Origin: Gluconacetobacter asukensis
GTDB taxonomy: Bacteria; Pseudomonadota; Alphaproteobacteria; Acetobacterales; Acetobacteraceae
DNA length: 64,000 nt
Direction: 5' to 3'
Assembly: GCF_014174375.1 (NCBI RefSeq)
Contig: NZ_JABEQE010000007.1
Coordinates: 124,001-188,000 of the forward strand
Shown: in pieces, positions 21,809 to 31,565 of the stretch
Position numbering within the stretch: the stretch's first letter is position 1
Layout: every line of letters begins with the position of its first letter
The notes under the pieces: generated by a model
The model's input: the letters and a program-made list of their open reading frames with translations, nothing else
Database searches by the model: none
What the model was told of the DNA's origin: nothing
Made by a program: the position numbers and the translations under genes

Positions 21809-22540
21809 ATGTCTGGTCTGCAACAAGAAAAATTCATGGGGACCGCCTTTGTCGCGGATGATGCGACGGTTGTTGTCCCCTATGTCGGGCTTATCGGCGG
21901 GCAAGTCGCCAGGCCCGAAAACGCCGCGCCGATCCGCGATCCGCGCAAACGCATGATGGATGTCGTGGTCGCGGGGACGATGCTGTTCTTCGCGTTGCCT
22001 GTCATGCTGGTGATCGCCGTGCTGGTTCGTCGTGACGGCGGAGCGGCCCTGTTCGGTCATAGCCGGATCGGGGAGAACGGGCGAAGCTTCCGCTGCCTCA
22101 AGTTCAGAAGCATGGTTTCCAACGCGGACCAGGTCCTGAAGGATCTTCTGGAGCGGGACGAGGCCGCACGCAGGGAGTGGGTAGAGACCCAGAAGCTGCG
22201 TCGTGATCCACGCATCACGCCCCTGGGCCGCTTTCTGCGCGCCACAAGTCTGGACGAGCTTCCGCAGTTGCTGAACATCCTGCGCGGTGACATGAGCCTG
22301 GTCGGGCCGCGCCCGATCATCCAGGCCGAGGTCGAGCGCTATGGCGACAATATCACCTATTATTATGCGACCCGACCGGGCCTGACGGGACTCTGGCAGG
22401 TCAGCGGGCGCAGCAATACCAGCTACGCACGGCGTGTGGCGCTGGATAGTGCCTATGTCCGCCACTGGACGTTCTGGAAGGACGTCGTGATTCTCCTGAA
22501 AACGATTCCCGCCGTGCTGCGGCACGACGGTGCGCAATAG
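21809..22540 (+). CDS. Undecaprenyl-phosphate sugar-1-phosphate transferase (priming glycosyltransferase, short ExoY-like form)
   Basis: Starts the repeat unit by moving a sugar-1-phosphate from a nucleotide sugar to undecaprenyl phosphate. The 243-residue protein has one membrane segment (about 52-74) and the bacterial sugar transferase domain: KFRSM, the RRDPRITPLGRFLRATSLDELPQ region, and LVGPRP, and the C-terminal GLTGLWQVSGR. It lacks the four extra N-terminal helices of the WbaP/GumD type, so it is the short form. Ribosome site GAGG. First gene of a rightward run reaching at least 29980. Confidence 0.92.
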   Translation: MSGLQQEKFMGTAFVADDATVVVPYVGLIGGQVARPENAAPIRDPRKRMMDVVVAGTMLFFALPVMLVIAVLVRRDGGAALFGHSRIGENGRSFRCLKFRSMVSNADQVLKDLLERDEAARREWVETQKLRRDPRITPLGRFLRATSLDELPQLLNILRGDMSLVGPRPIIQAEVERYGDNITYYYATRPGLTGLWQVSGRSNTSYARRVALDSAYVRHWTFWKDVVILLKTIPAVLRHDGAQ

Positions 22541-22548
22541 GCCCCGCC

Positions 22549-24780
22549 ATGACAATGCTGTCCGTCCGCGACGAATCATTCGTCGGTCCGCCGCCCGTGC
22601 CGCTTGCGGCAACGGCGGCGGAGCATGTGCCGCTGGGAAATGCGCTGGTCATCGTTCGGCGTCGGAAATGGACTGTCCTGCTGATTACAGCCGGGCTGTT
22701 CATTCCCATGGCGGGCGTGATCCTCTCCATCCCGCGCTATTACGAAACCCAGTCCTCGCTCCTTGTCGATACGGGAAAGACGGAGTTCACCGATCTTCAG
22801 GCTCATGGCGGCGCCGTCAGCGGCGACACGCTCATGATTCACACTCAGACCGACATTCTCCTGTCGAGGGACATGGCTGGAAAGGTGGTCGACCGTATCG
22901 ATCTCGTCCATCGGCCTGAGCTTCAGAAGATCATCTATCCGTCTGCGCCGTCACCCGGGCCGTGGGGGGTGATGGATGTTGTCCGTCACCGGTTGGGCCT
23001 CGATCCCGCGCCCCCCAAGCCGCTCTCGCGCACCGAGCAGCGTCAGGTTGCGATTGACTGGCTGCTGCGGCATGTGACGGTCGGGAATGACGGCCGCTCG
23101 TACACGATCGCGGTCAGCGCCAAGACGAACGATGCGGCGTTGAGTGCGAGGATCGCGAATGCGTACGCCGCCACCTATCTGGACTTCATGCGTGATCTCA
23201 AGATCACGACTGTTGCCCATGCCCATGAGTGGCTGAACGAGCAGATCGGCGCGCTTCAGTCGCGTGTGGCCGAGGCGGAAGGGCGCGTCGAAGAGTTTCG
23301 CCGGGCGCATGGCCTGGTCCTGAGTCAGGAAGTTTCCCGCGATGGGGATCAGACGACGCTGACGGGACGCCGAATGAGCCGCGTCGACATCGCGCTGACG
23401 GAAGCTTCCAACAAGCTCGCCGAGCAGCAGAGCATCTATGACCAGGTGCAGGCAGCGCGGCGCGGCGGATCGCTGGGGGCGTTGCCCGCCGTGGTGGCGT
23501 CTCCGCTCGTCCAGCAGATTTCGGGCGAACTGGCGCAGCTGGAAAAGCAGCGGGCTGATCTGCAGACGACGGACATGTCGGAAAGCCCGCGTCTACGCCA
23601 GCTTAATTCTGCGATCGCGGGGCTTCGTGCCCAGCTTGGAGCGGAGGAGAGCCATATTGCCGGCAGCCTGCGCGCGCAGCTCGATGCGACACGCGCGGAG
23701 GTCGCGACGCTGGAGGCGCGGGTGCGTGATCTCAAGGGCGCTGTCGCGGGTGAGAACGTGGCCGAGGTGCAACTGCGTCAGCTCGTCAGTGAGGCGGAGG
23801 CGGCGCAGGCGGTCTATCGCGATTACCTGACCCGGTTTGAGCAGACATCCGCCCAGGCGGCGATGCAGGAGCCGGATGCCGTACTCATCTCGTACGCGCA
23901 GGCGCCTCTCGCGCCGTCGGGTCCGCATCGGGGACAATTGATTGGCGCGGCCGGCCTCCTTTCGCTCGCGGTGGGCTGCTTCGGTACAATCCTGCTCGAA
24001 CGGCTGAGGCCCGGCGTGCGCACGCTGGAGCAGCTTGAACAGAGGACGACATTGTTTCCGCTCGGTGTTGTTCCCTTCGCGGGGCGTGAGCGCCGGCCTC
24101 TGCTGGAATACCGGACATCGTCCTATACGCTTTCGGTCGATCATATCTGCAACATGCTGCGTCATGGCGACGAGCGGTTTCGCGCGCAGGTCGTGCTGGT
24201 GACGTCCGCCCTGCCGGGAGAGGGCAAGACGTTCCTTTCCGTCGCCCTCGCCGCGAGCACGGCGCGCAGCCAGGCGCGGGCGCTTATCATTGATGCGGAT
24301 ATCCGCCGCAACCAGGTCGGCCTGTCGATCCGTCCCACCTTCCGCCCTCCCCAGGGTGAAGGCCCGGGTGCGTCCCGCCTGCCGGGGCTTACGCGGGACA
24401 TCATGCAGAATGTCGACCTGATCACGCTGCGGGGCGCGCGCTCCAACGGGAGTGGGCGGTATCTGCTCGATCTGAAGCAGCTTGCGGCGATCATCGCGGA
24501 AGCGCGGACGCTCTACGATCTGATCCTGATCGATATGCCGCCCGCCCTGGTCATTCCGGATGCCGCATCTGCCGGACGATTGGTGGATGGCGCGGTCATC
24601 GCCGTGCGGTGGCAGCGGACCGAGATGGATGCCGTGCTGACGACCATGCGGCGGCTCCACGCGTGCGGCGTGCGCGTGCTGGGTGGGATTCTGACCCAGG
24701 CGGACATGAACGACCTCGGGCGGGACAGCGGCATGCATGCCTATCTGGCGCAGGATCTGCACGGCTATGACAATGCATGA
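22549..24780 (+). CDS. Exopolysaccharide co-polymerase / BY-kinase-like chain-length regulator (Wzc/GumC type)
   Basis: A 743-residue inner-membrane protein with N-terminal Wzz domain, helix near 45-62, a long coiled-coil periplasmic region (about 215-440), second helix near 464-483 and a cytoplasmic P-loop domain. That domain has Walker A LPGEGKTF (about 554-561), Walker A' IIDADIRR (about 578-585) and Walker B LILIDMPP (about 657). The C-terminus ends HAYLAQDLHGYDNA with only two tyrosines, not the usual tyrosine cluster, so classical autophosphorylation control looks weakened. It likely sets chain length with the polymerase and export lipoprotein. Overlaps the next gene by 14 bases. Confidence 0.9.
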   Translation: MTMLSVRDESFVGPPPVPLAATAAEHVPLGNALVIVRRRKWTVLLITAGLFIPMAGVILSIPRYYETQSSLLVDTGKTEFTDLQAHGGAVSGDTLMIHTQTDILLSRDMAGKVVDRIDLVHRPELQKIIYPSAPSPGPWGVMDVVRHRLGLDPAPPKPLSRTEQRQVAIDWLLRHVTVGNDGRSYTIAVSAKTNDAALSARIANAYAATYLDFMRDLKITTVAHAHEWLNEQIGALQSRVAEAEGRVEEFRRAHGLVLSQEVSRDGDQTTLTGRRMSRVDIALTEASNKLAEQQSIYDQVQAARRGGSLGALPAVVASPLVQQISGELAQLEKQRADLQTTDMSESPRLRQLNSAIAGLRAQLGAEESHIAGSLRAQLDATRAEVATLEARVRDLKGAVAGENVAEVQLRQLVSEAEAAQAVYRDYLTRFEQTSAQAAMQEPDAVLISYAQAPLAPSGPHRGQLIGAAGLLSLAVGCFGTILLERLRPGVRTLEQLEQRTTLFPLGVVPFAGRERRPLLEYRTSSYTLSVDHICNMLRHGDERFRAQVVLVTSALPGEGKTFLSVALAASTARSQARALIIDADIRRNQVGLSIRPTFRPPQGEGPGASRLPGLTRDIMQNVDLITLRGARSNGSGRYLLDLKQLAAIIAEARTLYDLILIDMPPALVIPDAASAGRLVDGAVIAVRWQRTEMDAVLTTMRRLHACGVRVLGGILTQADMNDLGRDSGMHAYLAQDLHGYDNA

Positions 24781-25915
24781 GGCGCGGGAGTTCCCCGTTT
24801 ATCTGAACGGCCGTTTCCTGAAGCAGACGCTGAGCGGCGTTCAGCGTTTCGCGACCGAAATTTCCGCCGGGCTTGTGCGGCAGGGGGTGATTTCGGAAAT
24901 CGTCGTCCCGCCTGCCGGCAAGGAGGGAGGGGATCGGGGGGCGAGCCGTTTCGGGAATGTCCGGATCAGGAAATTCGGCGCCGGGGGAGGGCATCTGTGG
25001 GAGCAGGCCATGCTCCCGTGGGCGACGTCCGGCGGTCTTCTGGTCAATCTCGGCAATACCGCCCCGCTTCTGGCGCGCCGGCAGATCGTCGTGATCCATG
25101 ATTGCGGCTGGGCAAGCGTGCCGGAGGCCTATTCCGCGCGTTTCCGGACAATTTACCGCGTGATGCAGGCCGGGCTGGTCGCGAGGGGGGTGAGGATCGT
25201 CACGGTGTCGGAATTCGCCCGGGGCGAGATCATGCACCATCTGGGTGCGCGGGCGGAGCAGATTTCCGTCATTCCGGAGGGCGGGGACCATGTCCGGGCC
25301 GTTCCGGCCGATGCCACGGTTCTGGCCGCGAATGATCTGTCGCCCGGGCGCTATGTGCTCGTGGTCGGCAATCTTGTTGCGCACAAGAATCTGCGTGTTC
25401 TCGCGAAGCTCGGCGAGGCGCTGGCGGCACGCGGCCTGGTGCTTGCCATTGTGGGGGCACGACGGGACGGGATCTTCCAGCAGCAGGGCGGTGAGGATAT
25501 GCCACGGGTCGCCCGCTATCTGGGCCGGGTATCCGACGGCGCCCTGCGCGCGCTGTACGAGCATGCCGCCTGCTTTGTGTTTCCTTCGCGCTACGAGGGG
25601 TTCGGGTTGCCCGCGGTGGAGGCGATGGCCTGTGCCTGTCCGGTCGTCGCGAGCGATATTCCGGTCCTGCGGGAAGTCTGCGGCGAGGCTGCGCTGTTCG
25701 CAGATCCGTTCTCCCAGGATGCCTTCGTGCGTCAGGTCATGCGTGTCCTCGACGAGGATGGACTGGCCGGCCGGCTTCGCGAAGCCGGGGCGGTGCGTCT
25801 GCTGCGCTACAATTGGGCGCAGGCCAGTGCCGCGATGGCCGGCATTATCGCTGCCGCCCTGCACGCCGTTCCCACCCCTGTTCGCCGTCCCTCCAGCATG
25901 GAGCCGTCCAGATGA
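24767..25915 (+). CDS. Glycosyltransferase family 4 (first of three)
   Basis: A 382-residue GT-B enzyme. N-terminal half: VYLNGRFLKQTLSGVQRFA; C-terminal half: YVLVVGNLVAHKNLRVL donor-site start and FPSRYEGFGLPAVEAMACACPVV, the family 4 EX7E region. ATG 24767 lies inside the end of the co-polymerase gene. It probably adds one of the backbone sugars from a nucleotide donor; which one is not readable. Confidence 0.9.
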   Translation: MTMHEAREFPVYLNGRFLKQTLSGVQRFATEISAGLVRQGVISEIVVPPAGKEGGDRGASRFGNVRIRKFGAGGGHLWEQAMLPWATSGGLLVNLGNTAPLLARRQIVVIHDCGWASVPEAYSARFRTIYRVMQAGLVARGVRIVTVSEFARGEIMHHLGARAEQISVIPEGGDHVRAVPADATVLAANDLSPGRYVLVVGNLVAHKNLRVLAKLGEALAARGLVLAIVGARRDGIFQQQGGEDMPRVARYLGRVSDGALRALYEHAACFVFPSRYEGFGLPAVEAMACACPVVASDIPVLREVCGEAALFADPFSQDAFVRQVMRVLDEDGLAGRLREAGAVRLLRYNWAQASAAMAGIIAAALHAVPTPVRRPSSMEPSR

Positions 25916-27210
25916 TGCGCAATTCGCATGTCGTACCGGCGCAGGGAGGGAGCGGAGCGAAGGAGCAGCCCCCCAGGATTGCCGTCATCCATGAGTGGCT
26001 GGAGAAGTATGCCGGGTCGGAACGTGTTCTGGAGCAGGTCCTGCTCTGCTATCCTTCGGCGGATGTCTTCGTGGTCGCGGATTTTATGCCGGAGAAGCAG
26101 AGGGGTTTTCTGAAGGGGCATGTTGTCCGGACCTCCTTTATCCAGAAACTTCCTTTTGCAAAACGCCATTTCCGAAAGTTTCTCGGTCTGATGCCGCTGG
26201 CTGTCGAGCAATTCGACCTGACCGGCTACGACCTCGTGATTTCCAGCCATCATGCGGTTGCGAAAGGCATCATTACAGGGCCGGACCAGCTTCATATCAG
26301 CTATGTCCATAGTCCGATGCGCTATGCCTGGGACCTTCAGGCGCGCTATCTCGAGGAACGTGGGCTGCGGTGGGGTGCGATGGGTCTTTACACGCGGTGG
26401 CTTCTCCATCGGCTTCGGAACTGGGATGCGCGTTCGGCCTCCGGGGTGGATCTGTTTGTTGCCAATTCGCGCTATATCGCCCGGCGCGTGCAGAAGACCT
26501 GGCGCCGGGAGGCTCTGGTTCTCAATCCGCCTGTTGCCGTAGAGAAATTTCGTCTTTCGTCCGAAAGGCAGGATTTCTATCTCGTCGTCTCACGCTTCGT
26601 TCCTTACAAGCGGATCGACCTGATCGCCGAGGCGTTCAGCAGGATGCCCGACCGCAGGCTCGTCATCGTTGGGGAAGGTGAGGGCGATGCGGCGATCAGG
26701 GCTGCTGCCGCGGGTTGCGCGAATATCGAGATCCGCAAACCCGTGCGGATCGACGAGCTTATCGCGCTGATGGGACAGGCACGTGCTTTCGTCTTTGCCG
26801 CAGCCGAGGATTTCGGCATCGTTATGGCCGAGGCGCAGGCCTGTGGCACGCCAGTCATCGCCTACGGCGTGGGAGGAGCCTGCGATATCGTGATCGGTGC
26901 AGATGAAACTGATCCCACCGGTCTGCTGTTTCCCGAACAGACGGCGGAGGCGATTGTCGCGGCCGTGCGGACGTTCGAGGAGAATCGCCATCGTATCCAT
27001 TCCGAAACGTGTCGCGCCAACGCCATGCGTTTTTCGGAGGAGGAATTCCGTCGACGTTTCATGGAAATCGTCGACGAAGCCATGGCTGCGCGCTCTTGTC
27101 AGCCGTCCGGCACGACGGACAGGGTCAGGATGGTGCGGGATGCGGGGAATATCATGGCGGATTGCTCGAGTGAGTCGCAGCGTCACGGTATGAAAGATGA
27201 AGTGTTATGA
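25912..27210 (+). CDS. Glycosyltransferase family 4 (second), WbaZ-like
   Basis: A 432-residue GT-B enzyme resembling WbaZ-type mannosyltransferases: IAVIHEWLEKYAGSERVLEQ near the start, YVHSPMRYAWDL in the acceptor domain, VVSRFVPYKRIDLIAEAF and AAAEDFGIVMAEAQACGTPVIAY in the donor domain. With ManC in the same locus, a GDP-mannose donor is plausible. Its ATG overlaps the previous stop in an ATGA junction and its stop overlaps the next gene by 4 bases. Confidence 0.88.
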   Translation: MMRNSHVVPAQGGSGAKEQPPRIAVIHEWLEKYAGSERVLEQVLLCYPSADVFVVADFMPEKQRGFLKGHVVRTSFIQKLPFAKRHFRKFLGLMPLAVEQFDLTGYDLVISSHHAVAKGIITGPDQLHISYVHSPMRYAWDLQARYLEERGLRWGAMGLYTRWLLHRLRNWDARSASGVDLFVANSRYIARRVQKTWRREALVLNPPVAVEKFRLSSERQDFYLVVSRFVPYKRIDLIAEAFSRMPDRRLVIVGEGEGDAAIRAAAAGCANIEIRKPVRIDELIALMGQARAFVFAAAEDFGIVMAEAQACGTPVIAYGVGGACDIVIGADETDPTGLLFPEQTAEAIVAAVRTFEENRHRIHSETCRANAMRFSEEEFRRRFMEIVDEAMAARSCQPSGTTDRVRMVRDAGNIMADCSSESQRHGMKDEVL

Positions 27211-28409
27211 ATGCTTTTTATGAATACCGTAAAACGATCATTCATCTGTCGAAGCATTGCGGCCGCGCCAATGGCAACGTGCATGTTGCCGTTGATCTGG
27301 CGTGCGAGCAGGCCCGAGCCGGGCATAGCGTCTATTTCTGCAGCGGGGGCGGCACATTTGTCGGGCTGCTGGAGCGCGAAGGCGTTCACCACGTGATGCT
27401 GCCGCAGGACCAGAAGAAGCCTCTCGCGATGTTGCGCAGTGCGGTGGCGTTGACGCGGCTGTGCCGCACCATTCGGGCGGACATCATCCATGCCCATATG
27501 ATGGGTGGTGCCCTGATCGGCGCCATCGCGTCTCGTCTCGCTTCCGTTCCGTTGGTGACGACGGTTCACAATTCCTTCGACCGGCATTCGGTTCTGATGC
27601 GCATGGGGGGCAGAATTGTCGCCGTCAGCGAGGCCGAGCGGCAGGCGCTTGTCAAACGCGGGTTTCCGCCGGAGCGGACGCGCGTGGTGTGGAATGCGCC
27701 GGTCGGGTCCGCCAGGCATGATGCGGTATCCGTGGAAGGCGAAGCCGGGATCGTGCCGACATTGCGTCATCCCAACATCACGCTGATCTGCGGTCTTCAT
27801 GCGCGCAAGGGGGTTGCCGACGTTATTGAAGCTGCGGCGCATCTTCTGCCGTCAATGCCCGAGTGGACCGTCTATATCGCCGGGGAAGGCCCCGATCGGG
27901 CGGACCTGGAAGCGCGGGTCGTGGCGTGCGGCCTGTCGGAACGGGTCATCTTCCTGGGTTATGTGGATACTCCCCAGCTGCTCTATAGTCAGGCCGATAT
28001 TTTTGTCCTCGCGTCCTATGCTGATCCCGGTAGCCTGACGATTGGCGAGGCCCGTGCCGCCGGTTGCGCCATCGTTGCGACATCGGTCGGTGGAACGTCC
28101 GAGATGCTGGAGTTCGGAGCTGCTGGGCGCCTGGTTCCACCGGGGCAGCCTGGTATTCTCGCGCAGGCACTTGGCGAAATCATGCGCGATCCCGACCGGC
28201 GGGCGGCGATGAGACAAGCCGCGCGTCGGGGCGCCGAGATCTTCGATGTCAAGCGGTTGGTACCGGACTATATGAGTGTCTACGAAGAAATCATCGTCAG
28301 GCGTCGCGCAGGGCAGGGAGCGTCTCGTGGCGTCCTTGTTTCGGAACATGACGCAGCCGTCAGCCCCCGTTCTGCGAGCGGACAGCAGGGGGATGCATGT
28401 CTGAGATAG
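27207..28409 (+). CDS. Glycosyltransferase family 4 (third)
   Basis: A 400-residue GT-B enzyme: HLSKHCGRANGNVHVAVDLA at the N-terminus, the RADIIHAHMMGGALIGA acceptor region, and GLHARKGVADVIEAA with SYADPGSLTIGEARAAGCAIVAT in the donor domain. The EX7E glutamate pair is partly changed (DPGSLTIGEA), a common variant. Overlaps the flippase gene by 13 bases, so the four genes from the co-polymerase onward are translationally chained. Confidence 0.88.
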   Translation: MNAFYEYRKTIIHLSKHCGRANGNVHVAVDLACEQARAGHSVYFCSGGGTFVGLLEREGVHHVMLPQDQKKPLAMLRSAVALTRLCRTIRADIIHAHMMGGALIGAIASRLASVPLVTTVHNSFDRHSVLMRMGGRIVAVSEAERQALVKRGFPPERTRVVWNAPVGSARHDAVSVEGEAGIVPTLRHPNITLICGLHARKGVADVIEAAAHLLPSMPEWTVYIAGEGPDRADLEARVVACGLSERVIFLGYVDTPQLLYSQADIFVLASYADPGSLTIGEARAAGCAIVATSVGGTSEMLEFGAAGRLVPPGQPGILAQALGEIMRDPDRRAAMRQAARRGAEIFDVKRLVPDYMSVYEEIIVRRRAGQGASRGVLVSEHDAAVSPRSASGQQGDACLR

Positions 28410-29980
28410 CGAAGCCGGCCAATATCGGTGCGCGCGCGGCGACCGGCGCGGCGCTGATGGTCGTCGCCCGATTGGTGACGCGGTTCATTGATCTCGCAAG
28501 CATGCTGGTTCTGACGCGCATCCTGCTGCCGGCCGATTTCGGGCTGGTGGCGATCGCCGCAAGCTTGTGCGCCTTGATGGAATCGGTTCTGGATCTGCCG
28601 ATCAATCAGGCCTTGCTGCGTCTGCCGGTCATCGAGCGCGTGCATTACGATACGGCCTTTACGATCGGTCTGATCCGCGGTGCCGTCCTTATGGCCATCC
28701 TTATGGCCAGTGCGCTGCCTGCCGCGCATTTCTACAATGATGCACGCCTGCTCCCGCTTATATGCGTTCTTGGACTGAGTCCCTTCATGCGCGGCCTCGT
28801 GAGCCCACGCATGGCCGCGTTCCAGAAGCAGCTCAGTTTCTGGCGCGACTTTGCCATCGAGCTCTCCGGTAAAGGCATCAGCTTCGTCCTCGGGACGGTG
28901 ATTGCGCTCCTTACGCACAGCTATTGGGCCATTGCGCTCAATACAGTGATGTATTCCGGCGCCATTATGATGCAGTCATACTGTTTTGCGCCATACCGCC
29001 CGCGGCTGAGCCTGCGCGAGAGGCATGTCTTTATAGACTTCGCCGGGTGGATGACGATGGCGCAGATCGTCAGCGCGCTCAACTGGCAGTTTGAACGCCT
29101 GCTGTTGGGCAAGGTGGTGAGCCGGACCTCTCTCGGCCTGTTCGCGACCGCAGGCGACATCACGAACATCCCCTTCTTCGCGCTGTTCGGTCCGATGGCG
29201 CGCCCCCTGTTGGCGGCGTTCTCTCATCTAGGGGATGATAAGGAGCGACTGGCGGCCAGCTACCAGAAGGCGTCGGCTGCCATGGCGACGATCGGGTTGC
29301 CGCTGCTGATTGGCGAGAGTCTGGTCGCGGACAGTACGGTCCGTGTCGTCGTTGGCCCGGCCTGGTCGGGGGCGGCTCCGATGGTCCGCTGGCTGGCCCT
29401 GAGCCTGACGCCCGCCGTGTTCACCCTCGCCACTCTGCCGCTGCTGATGGCGTTCGGTCGGACAAAGACCGTCCTGATGCGCAATCTTCTCGAATTCGGC
29501 GTCAAATTTCCTCTGGTAATCATCGGCGTCCTGTGGGCGGGGTTCTCGGGCGTTATCGCTGCGCGTTTCGTGTCGGAACTCGCCGCGGACATATTCGGTC
29601 TCTTCCTGGTGCGTGGCCTGATCGGCCTTGGCGTCTGGCGGCAGATTCTGGAGTGGAAATTCAGCGTCGGGGCGTCCCTGTTCATGGTGCTTGCGGTTGA
29701 AATGCTGAAATGGCTGCTGCCGCCTGTCGATACGTTTGAGCATGCCGCTGTTGACCTGACCGCCTGCGGCATCGGTGGTGCGGTTGCATACACAGGTTCC
29801 CTTTTCATGTTCTGGTCCATGTCTGGTCGGCCTGATGGTATCGAGCAACTGGTCTTCGATCGTGGCCATCGGGCCTTGTCCGCGATAAAAGGAAAGAGTG
29901 TCGGCATCTTTCGTAAGCCGGTGACGTTTCCTGTTAATCAGATCGTCGTCGAGTCCGTCTCGCAGGACTCCTTTCACTGA
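28397..29980 (+). CDS. Lipid-linked oligosaccharide flippase (Wzx-type, MATE-like superfamily)
   Basis: A 527-residue membrane protein with about 12 or more helices, beginning GAALMVVARLVTRFIDLASMLVLTRIL, the classic Polysacc_synt start. It should flip the finished repeat unit across the inner membrane for the polymerase encoded at 14983-16476. Last gene of the translationally overlapping run; 203 bases separate it from the next gene. The last 60 residues are a cytoplasmic tail. Confidence 0.88.
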   Translation: MSEIAKPANIGARAATGAALMVVARLVTRFIDLASMLVLTRILLPADFGLVAIAASLCALMESVLDLPINQALLRLPVIERVHYDTAFTIGLIRGAVLMAILMASALPAAHFYNDARLLPLICVLGLSPFMRGLVSPRMAAFQKQLSFWRDFAIELSGKGISFVLGTVIALLTHSYWAIALNTVMYSGAIMMQSYCFAPYRPRLSLRERHVFIDFAGWMTMAQIVSALNWQFERLLLGKVVSRTSLGLFATAGDITNIPFFALFGPMARPLLAAFSHLGDDKERLAASYQKASAAMATIGLPLLIGESLVADSTVRVVVGPAWSGAAPMVRWLALSLTPAVFTLATLPLLMAFGRTKTVLMRNLLEFGVKFPLVIIGVLWAGFSGVIAARFVSELAADIFGLFLVRGLIGLGVWRQILEWKFSVGASLFMVLAVEMLKWLLPPVDTFEHAAVDLTACGIGGAVAYTGSLFMFWSMSGRPDGIEQLVFDRGHRALSAIKGKSVGIFRKPVTFPVNQIVVESVSQDSFH

Positions 29981-30183
29981 AGATTTATCGGAGCCCGGAC
30001 AGAAATCGCGGTCATGGACGTCGAAGGAACGAGATCGCCCAGAAGTCGGGTTCGTTGAGCGGTTCTTGTTTTATCCTGAGTGTTGCCAAAGCGTATTGTC
30101 ATTGGGTTGGCCGGCGTGGCGCGTGTCGTCATGTTATTGTTTCAGAAAATGCCTTCGGTGATCTCCTTCAGGAGTCAGAGCCC

Positions 30184-31275
30184 ATGGGAACTGAAGAATC
30201 CATGCGAATCGAAAAGAAGGCCGAGCGTGTGGCGAAGAGCTGTGTCTGCTACACGACAGATATGTCCTATCTGTTCCCGAGTTTCGTCAGTGCGCTGCAG
30301 GCGCGCCGGTTCACGCGGCGTGATCTGGCGGATATTGTCATTGTCGCGTTTGGAATTGACTCTGTAGCCGAAGCAATATTCGCCGAGGCTTGCGCACGCG
30401 CCGATATCGTGTTCATGAGCCGAAGCGAGGCCGATATTCGGGGCGCCCCGGCCATGCTGGCGCGTCTGTTTCTGTCGGAGCTTCTTCCGCGACAATATGA
30501 TTATTTTCTCTACGTGGATGGTGATACCCAGATCTGCGGTCCGCTGGATGATCTGTTGCTGAAGCCCGTTCCGTACGGAATGTTCTACGGCGCTCCCGAT
30601 CCGATGACATTTGCGCGGGACGACACGGATCGGCAGAGCCGCACCATTGCGGCGCATCTTGCATCGCTCGGCCTGTCATCGGCCGATGCATGCCGGTATT
30701 TCAATTCCGGCGTGATCTATGCCGAGCGTTGGGGTTGGGCGCGCATCGGAGCGGAGGCATGGAGGATTTTTTCCAGCCAGCCGGCGGTGTCTCGTTTTCC
30801 CGACCAGGATGTTCTGAACCTCGTCGGCCTGCCGCATTGCCTTTCCATGTCGCTGTCGTGGAATTTTCCGGTCTTTATGAACAATATCCGTGTATCTTCC
30901 ATGATCAGGCCGCGGATCGTTCATTACATGGCACGACCCAAGCCGTGGGAGGGCACGTTTCCGCCCTGGAATGCCGAAACCTCGGCGGTGTATGGCGAGG
31001 TCGCGCGGGCTTTCCCGAAAACGGCGCGATATTGGCGCAGGCTGAAACGTGCCACGTGGCTGCGCCATCACCTCCATCAGCGTTACAAGCGTGTGCATGC
31101 GCTGGTCACATGGGGATTCGGCGCGAAGAGGCGGCGTATCCTGGCTTATGAGTACGGCTTGAAGCGGGATGAGGCTATTCAGGGGCCGCCCGGTCGGGAT
31201 GTGGGGGCGGTCCAGTCTGTCCTGAGGCCTTCCGTCGGGGCTTTTTTTGAGGCCAGTGAGGAGACCGTAGGATGA
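30184..31275 (+). CDS. Glycosyltransferase family 8-like protein
   Basis: A 363-residue GT-A enzyme. The metal-binding DxD appears as YVDGDTQICGPLDDLL, with the RYFNSGVIYAER and FPDQDVLNLV signatures of family 8, and an HYMARPKPW element near the C-terminus. These enzymes often use UDP-glucose or UDP-galactose. I chose ATG 30184, which has a GGAG site 11 bases upstream; a frame from 30055 would add 43 unlikely residues. It has its own 5' gap, so may be separately transcribed. Confidence 0.82.
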   Translation: MGTEESMRIEKKAERVAKSCVCYTTDMSYLFPSFVSALQARRFTRRDLADIVIVAFGIDSVAEAIFAEACARADIVFMSRSEADIRGAPAMLARLFLSELLPRQYDYFLYVDGDTQICGPLDDLLLKPVPYGMFYGAPDPMTFARDDTDRQSRTIAAHLASLGLSSADACRYFNSGVIYAERWGWARIGAEAWRIFSSQPAVSRFPDQDVLNLVGLPHCLSMSLSWNFPVFMNNIRVSSMIRPRIVHYMARPKPWEGTFPPWNAETSAVYGEVARAFPKTARYWRRLKRATWLRHHLHQRYKRVHALVTWGFGAKRRRILAYEYGLKRDEAIQGPPGRDVGAVQSVLRPSVGAFFEASEETVG

Positions 31276-31318
31276 TGGCGGAGGCAGGCTGCCATGCACG
31301 GGCGAGGCGTATGGTCGG

Positions 31319-31370
31319 ATGAATCCGTAACGGCGAAGTTATTATAATAGAGACGAAACAAAGTTATTGA
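31319..31370 (+). promoter_or_regulatory. Candidate promoter upstream of manC
   Basis: A perfect TATAAT hexamer at 31343-31348 lies in an AT-rich patch, with a poor -35 (TGAATC at 31320). AAGTTATT occurs twice, at 31337 and 31361, flanking the hexamer. The gap 31276-31565 otherwise holds no gene. Confidence 0.4.
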
Positions 31371-31565
31371 ACGGTATGTCATTGTCTTTGGCTGACACTC
31401 GGCATGGCATGTGTTACCTGCTATTCATACGATTTCGTCGTGGTCTGTCCGGGCGGCATAGCCAGTTTGCCGGGAGGTGCTGCGGCGGCAGGAGCCGGAG
31501 CCATGCGGCGAGAGGGGCCGGGGGCGACATGATTTTGCAGGCAAGTAGAGCAGAAGGACCATGCC

